A model generated the notes under the pieces. That model made no database searches. It saw only the letters and a list, made by a program, of their open reading frames with translations, and was not told the DNA's origin. Below, in pieces: positions 21,663-23,259 of a stretch of DNA of 23,259 nt (its first letter is position 1; the number at the start of each line of letters is the position of its first letter). Origin of the DNA: a virus; IMG/VR virus record IMGVR_UViG_3300002231_000657, positions 39,737 through 62,995 of that record. One strand, 5' to 3'. The translations under genes were made by a program, and so were the position numbers.

Positions 21663-23162
21663 ATGGAAAGCATAATGGAAGGTTTTACAAGATTAAAAGG
21701 ATCATCCAAAACAAGCTACCAAACACTAGAAAGTGTACGTTTAGTAATTCAACACAAAATACCTGTTAACGAAGAAATACGTGGATCACGCAGCCGAAAT
21801 ATTCGAGCAATATTTGTAGAATGTCACGGAGAAAGATTCCGTTTCCCAGTAAACGATTTGCGTGGTGCTAGATCAATGGCACGTCACATAAACGAAGGCG
21901 GAAAAATTGACGATACAGTGGGTAATTATATTGTTGAGGCAGTACAAAAGACTAGAAAATTGCGTGAATTTGTACGTTATGCAAAAACCAACAAATTAAT
22001 CAATGAAGGCACACAAGATATTGTTGAGATAGTTAAAGAAAACATATTAACATTATCTAAGGACTTACATAAGTTAACTGGAGCAAGAACATACGAATCA
22101 ATTAAAGCACGTATCGAAGAATCAACAGAAGAAGTACTAGCAGAAGAAAACTTAGACGAATTAAGAGATAAGTTCACTGTTAAGAGATTTGATGAAAAGT
22201 TTTTAGAGATCCTTCCTACCGTAAATACAATGATGAACGAAAAGCAATCCTTCCTACGTAAGTTAGAAGAATCAAGCGAAGTGGCAATTATGCTTGACGC
22301 AGATAAGTTTATAAATGATACGATTATTGAGCACACAACAACAGAAGGCAAATTAAGCCACCAGTTGTATATGATATCAGAATCAATTATGGAAAATGAT
22401 GATCTTGCTAATTTTGTAAGTAGCATTGCATCTAAACTAAACGAAGCAACAGAGCTTACAGCATTCGAAAGCACAATACTTGGTAACGTATTAAAGAACG
22501 CAACAGTAAACGAAGGCTACAAAATCCTCCCACCAATGGACACAGAACGTTACACCGATATGTCAGGAGAAGGCCTAGAAGGACCATTTAGACTAAAGAG
22601 TGGAATGGTTGTATACTACGATCCACAAGCAGGCAAATATTACGATCGCGATACAGATATGTATTTAAGCGATGAAGATTATTTTGCACATTCTGAAGGT
22701 TCAGTTCACTCAATGCACGGAGCAGATGTTGACGAAGATTTTGCAGGTATGGCAGCAGGAGCAAAAGAAAAATATAACAAATACAAAGTTAACAAAAAAG
22801 TATCAAAAAATAATTCTAAGAAAGTAAGACAAGCAACAGTAAACGAAGCAAAACCACAAACAAATTCATTCACTGGAGATGATATTAATAGAATTGCAAC
22901 TATGCCGCTTGATGCAGCAAAAGCAGCAGCAATTGACATTATTAATAATTCCACCACAACGAATCCAAGAGCAGAAACGTTAAGACGTAATGTTGGTAAA
23001 ACTAGAGATTCTGGTAAAGTAGCATATTTATTATATAACATGTTATTGGCAGGTGAAGGTTTATCTACCATCGGTAGCAGATATCAAAGTCATTTTGAAT
23101 CAAAAGAAGAAAAGATGTTTGAATCGGCATTATTAAAACACGATCCAAGAAACATATTTTAA
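21663..23162 (+). CDS. C-terminal part of the split phage protein (uncharacterised)
   Basis: A 499-residue protein from ATG 21663; ATG 21675 is also possible and has GGAAAG at a better distance. Its start (MESIMEGFTRLKGSSKTSYQ) resembles the start of the inserted module (MESIDKFANTLKGLSG). Residues about 13-85 form a conserved-looking block (SYQTLESVRLVIQHKIPVNEE, GSRSRNIRAIFVECHGERFRFPVNDLRGARSMARHINEGG). From memory this block follows the 20930-type N-terminus in related phages. A long helical part (about 90-285), an acidic tyrosine-rich segment (YYDPQAGKYYDRDTDMYLSDEDYF, about 314-337) and a basic linker follow. A C-terminal domain ends SALLKHDPRNIF. It is preceded by a late promoter at 20902 and is probably a virion or late protein. 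Confidence 0.8.
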   Translation: MESIMEGFTRLKGSSKTSYQTLESVRLVIQHKIPVNEEIRGSRSRNIRAIFVECHGERFRFPVNDLRGARSMARHINEGGKIDDTVGNYIVEAVQKTRKLREFVRYAKTNKLINEGTQDIVEIVKENILTLSKDLHKLTGARTYESIKARIEESTEEVLAEENLDELRDKFTVKRFDEKFLEILPTVNTMMNEKQSFLRKLEESSEVAIMLDADKFINDTIIEHTTTEGKLSHQLYMISESIMENDDLANFVSSIASKLNEATELTAFESTILGNVLKNATVNEGYKILPPMDTERYTDMSGEGLEGPFRLKSGMVVYYDPQAGKYYDRDTDMYLSDEDYFAHSEGSVHSMHGADVDEDFAGMAAGAKEKYNKYKVNKKVSKNNSKKVRQATVNEAKPQTNSFTGDDINRIATMPLDAAKAAAIDIINNSTTTNPRAETLRRNVGKTRDSGKVAYLLYNMLLAGEGLSTIGSRYQSHFESKEEKMFESALLKHDPRNIF

Positions 23163-23166
23163 GACC

Positions 23167-23193
23167 TTTTTACCACGATTAACAAGGTAAAAA
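23167..23193 (+). repeat. 8-bp inverted repeat after the last gene
   Basis: TTTTTACC (23167-23174) and GGTAAAAA (23186-23193) are perfectly complementary around an 11-nt loop. The stem is AT-rich and no T-tract follows on either strand, so a classic terminator is doubtful. It sits directly upstream of promoter P4. Confidence 0.5.
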
Positions 23194-23199
23194 TAAAGG

Positions 23200-23228
23200 T
23201 TGACATAAATACAAATACAGTGTATAAT
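23200..23228 (+). promoter_or_regulatory. Perfect sigma70-type promoter P4
   Basis: TTGACA 23200-23205 and TATAAT 23223-23228 are spaced by 17 bp, 37 bp after the last stop codon. It should drive an early/middle gene beyond the window end. Confidence 0.85.
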
Positions 23229-23259
23229 GTGTATATAAATTAGTAGAAGAGCTAGTTTA

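Noticed and set aside
21977-22474. 165-residue minus-strand frame within the 21663 gene
   Set aside because: Serine/leucine-rich shadow of the + strand gene with no promoter or ribosome site.
20930-23162. Programmed translational bypass (as in T4 gene 60) or a group I intron joining the two halves
   Set aside because: The gap would be about 391 nt, far beyond known bypasses, the insert is protein-coding, and I saw no intron core elements. A plain insertion is simpler.

Overview
The window is a stretch of a T4-like (straboviral or 'far-T4' marine type) contractile-tailed phage genome, AT-rich by eye. The evidence is a set of recognisable T4-type virion genes, nearly all on the + strand: tail sheath (gp18), tail tube (gp19), a tube-fold baseplate-like protein, head completion protein (gp4), small and large terminase (gp16, gp17), and a dNMP kinase (gp1). 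The gene order is not that of T4. Many short genes overlap or abut, and there are few gaps. I saw no tRNA, CRISPR or IS element.

Layout. 1-2957: the 3' end of one gene, then six uncharacterised genes, five of them behind a perfect sigma70-type promoter (574-602). 2981-7890: a late operon opening with a neck/connector-like protein. It continues with a ParB/sulfiredoxin-fold protein, a 644-residue repeat protein, a broken isochorismatase-like gene and a second, shorter paralogue of the repeat protein. 7975-8916: dNMP kinase behind its own sigma70-type promoter, then a minus-strand NUMOD3/HTH fragment that looks like a homing-endonuclease remnant. 8987-15291: tail and head genes (sheath, SPRY-domain protein, tube, baseplate-like protein, unknown, gp4) with two intrinsic terminators. 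15358-16035: a free-standing HNH homing endonuclease. 16109-17252: small unknown genes, one with a structured leader. 17167-20888: packaging genes, with two unknown genes between the terminase subunits. 20930-23162: a gene pair that looks like one ancestral gene split by a 391-bp insert. A last sigma70-type promoter points out of the window.

Two promoter classes explain expression. Four perfect TTGACA-17 bp-TATAAT promoters precede the nucleotide-metabolism and unknown genes (early/middle, host polymerase). A repeated GATAAATA octamer precedes the virion genes and is best read as this phage's version of the T4 late promoter TATAAATA.

The most interesting unit is 3733-7890. Four consecutive genes, one of them broken, start with a 9-10 residue leader of the form M(K/R)xxE(I/L)...(L/I)xE. 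This resembles the T4 capsid-targeting sequence cut by the prohead protease gp21. If so, these proteins would be packaged in the head and delivered with the DNA. The 17698 gene has a similar leader. This is inference from the N-termini, not proof.
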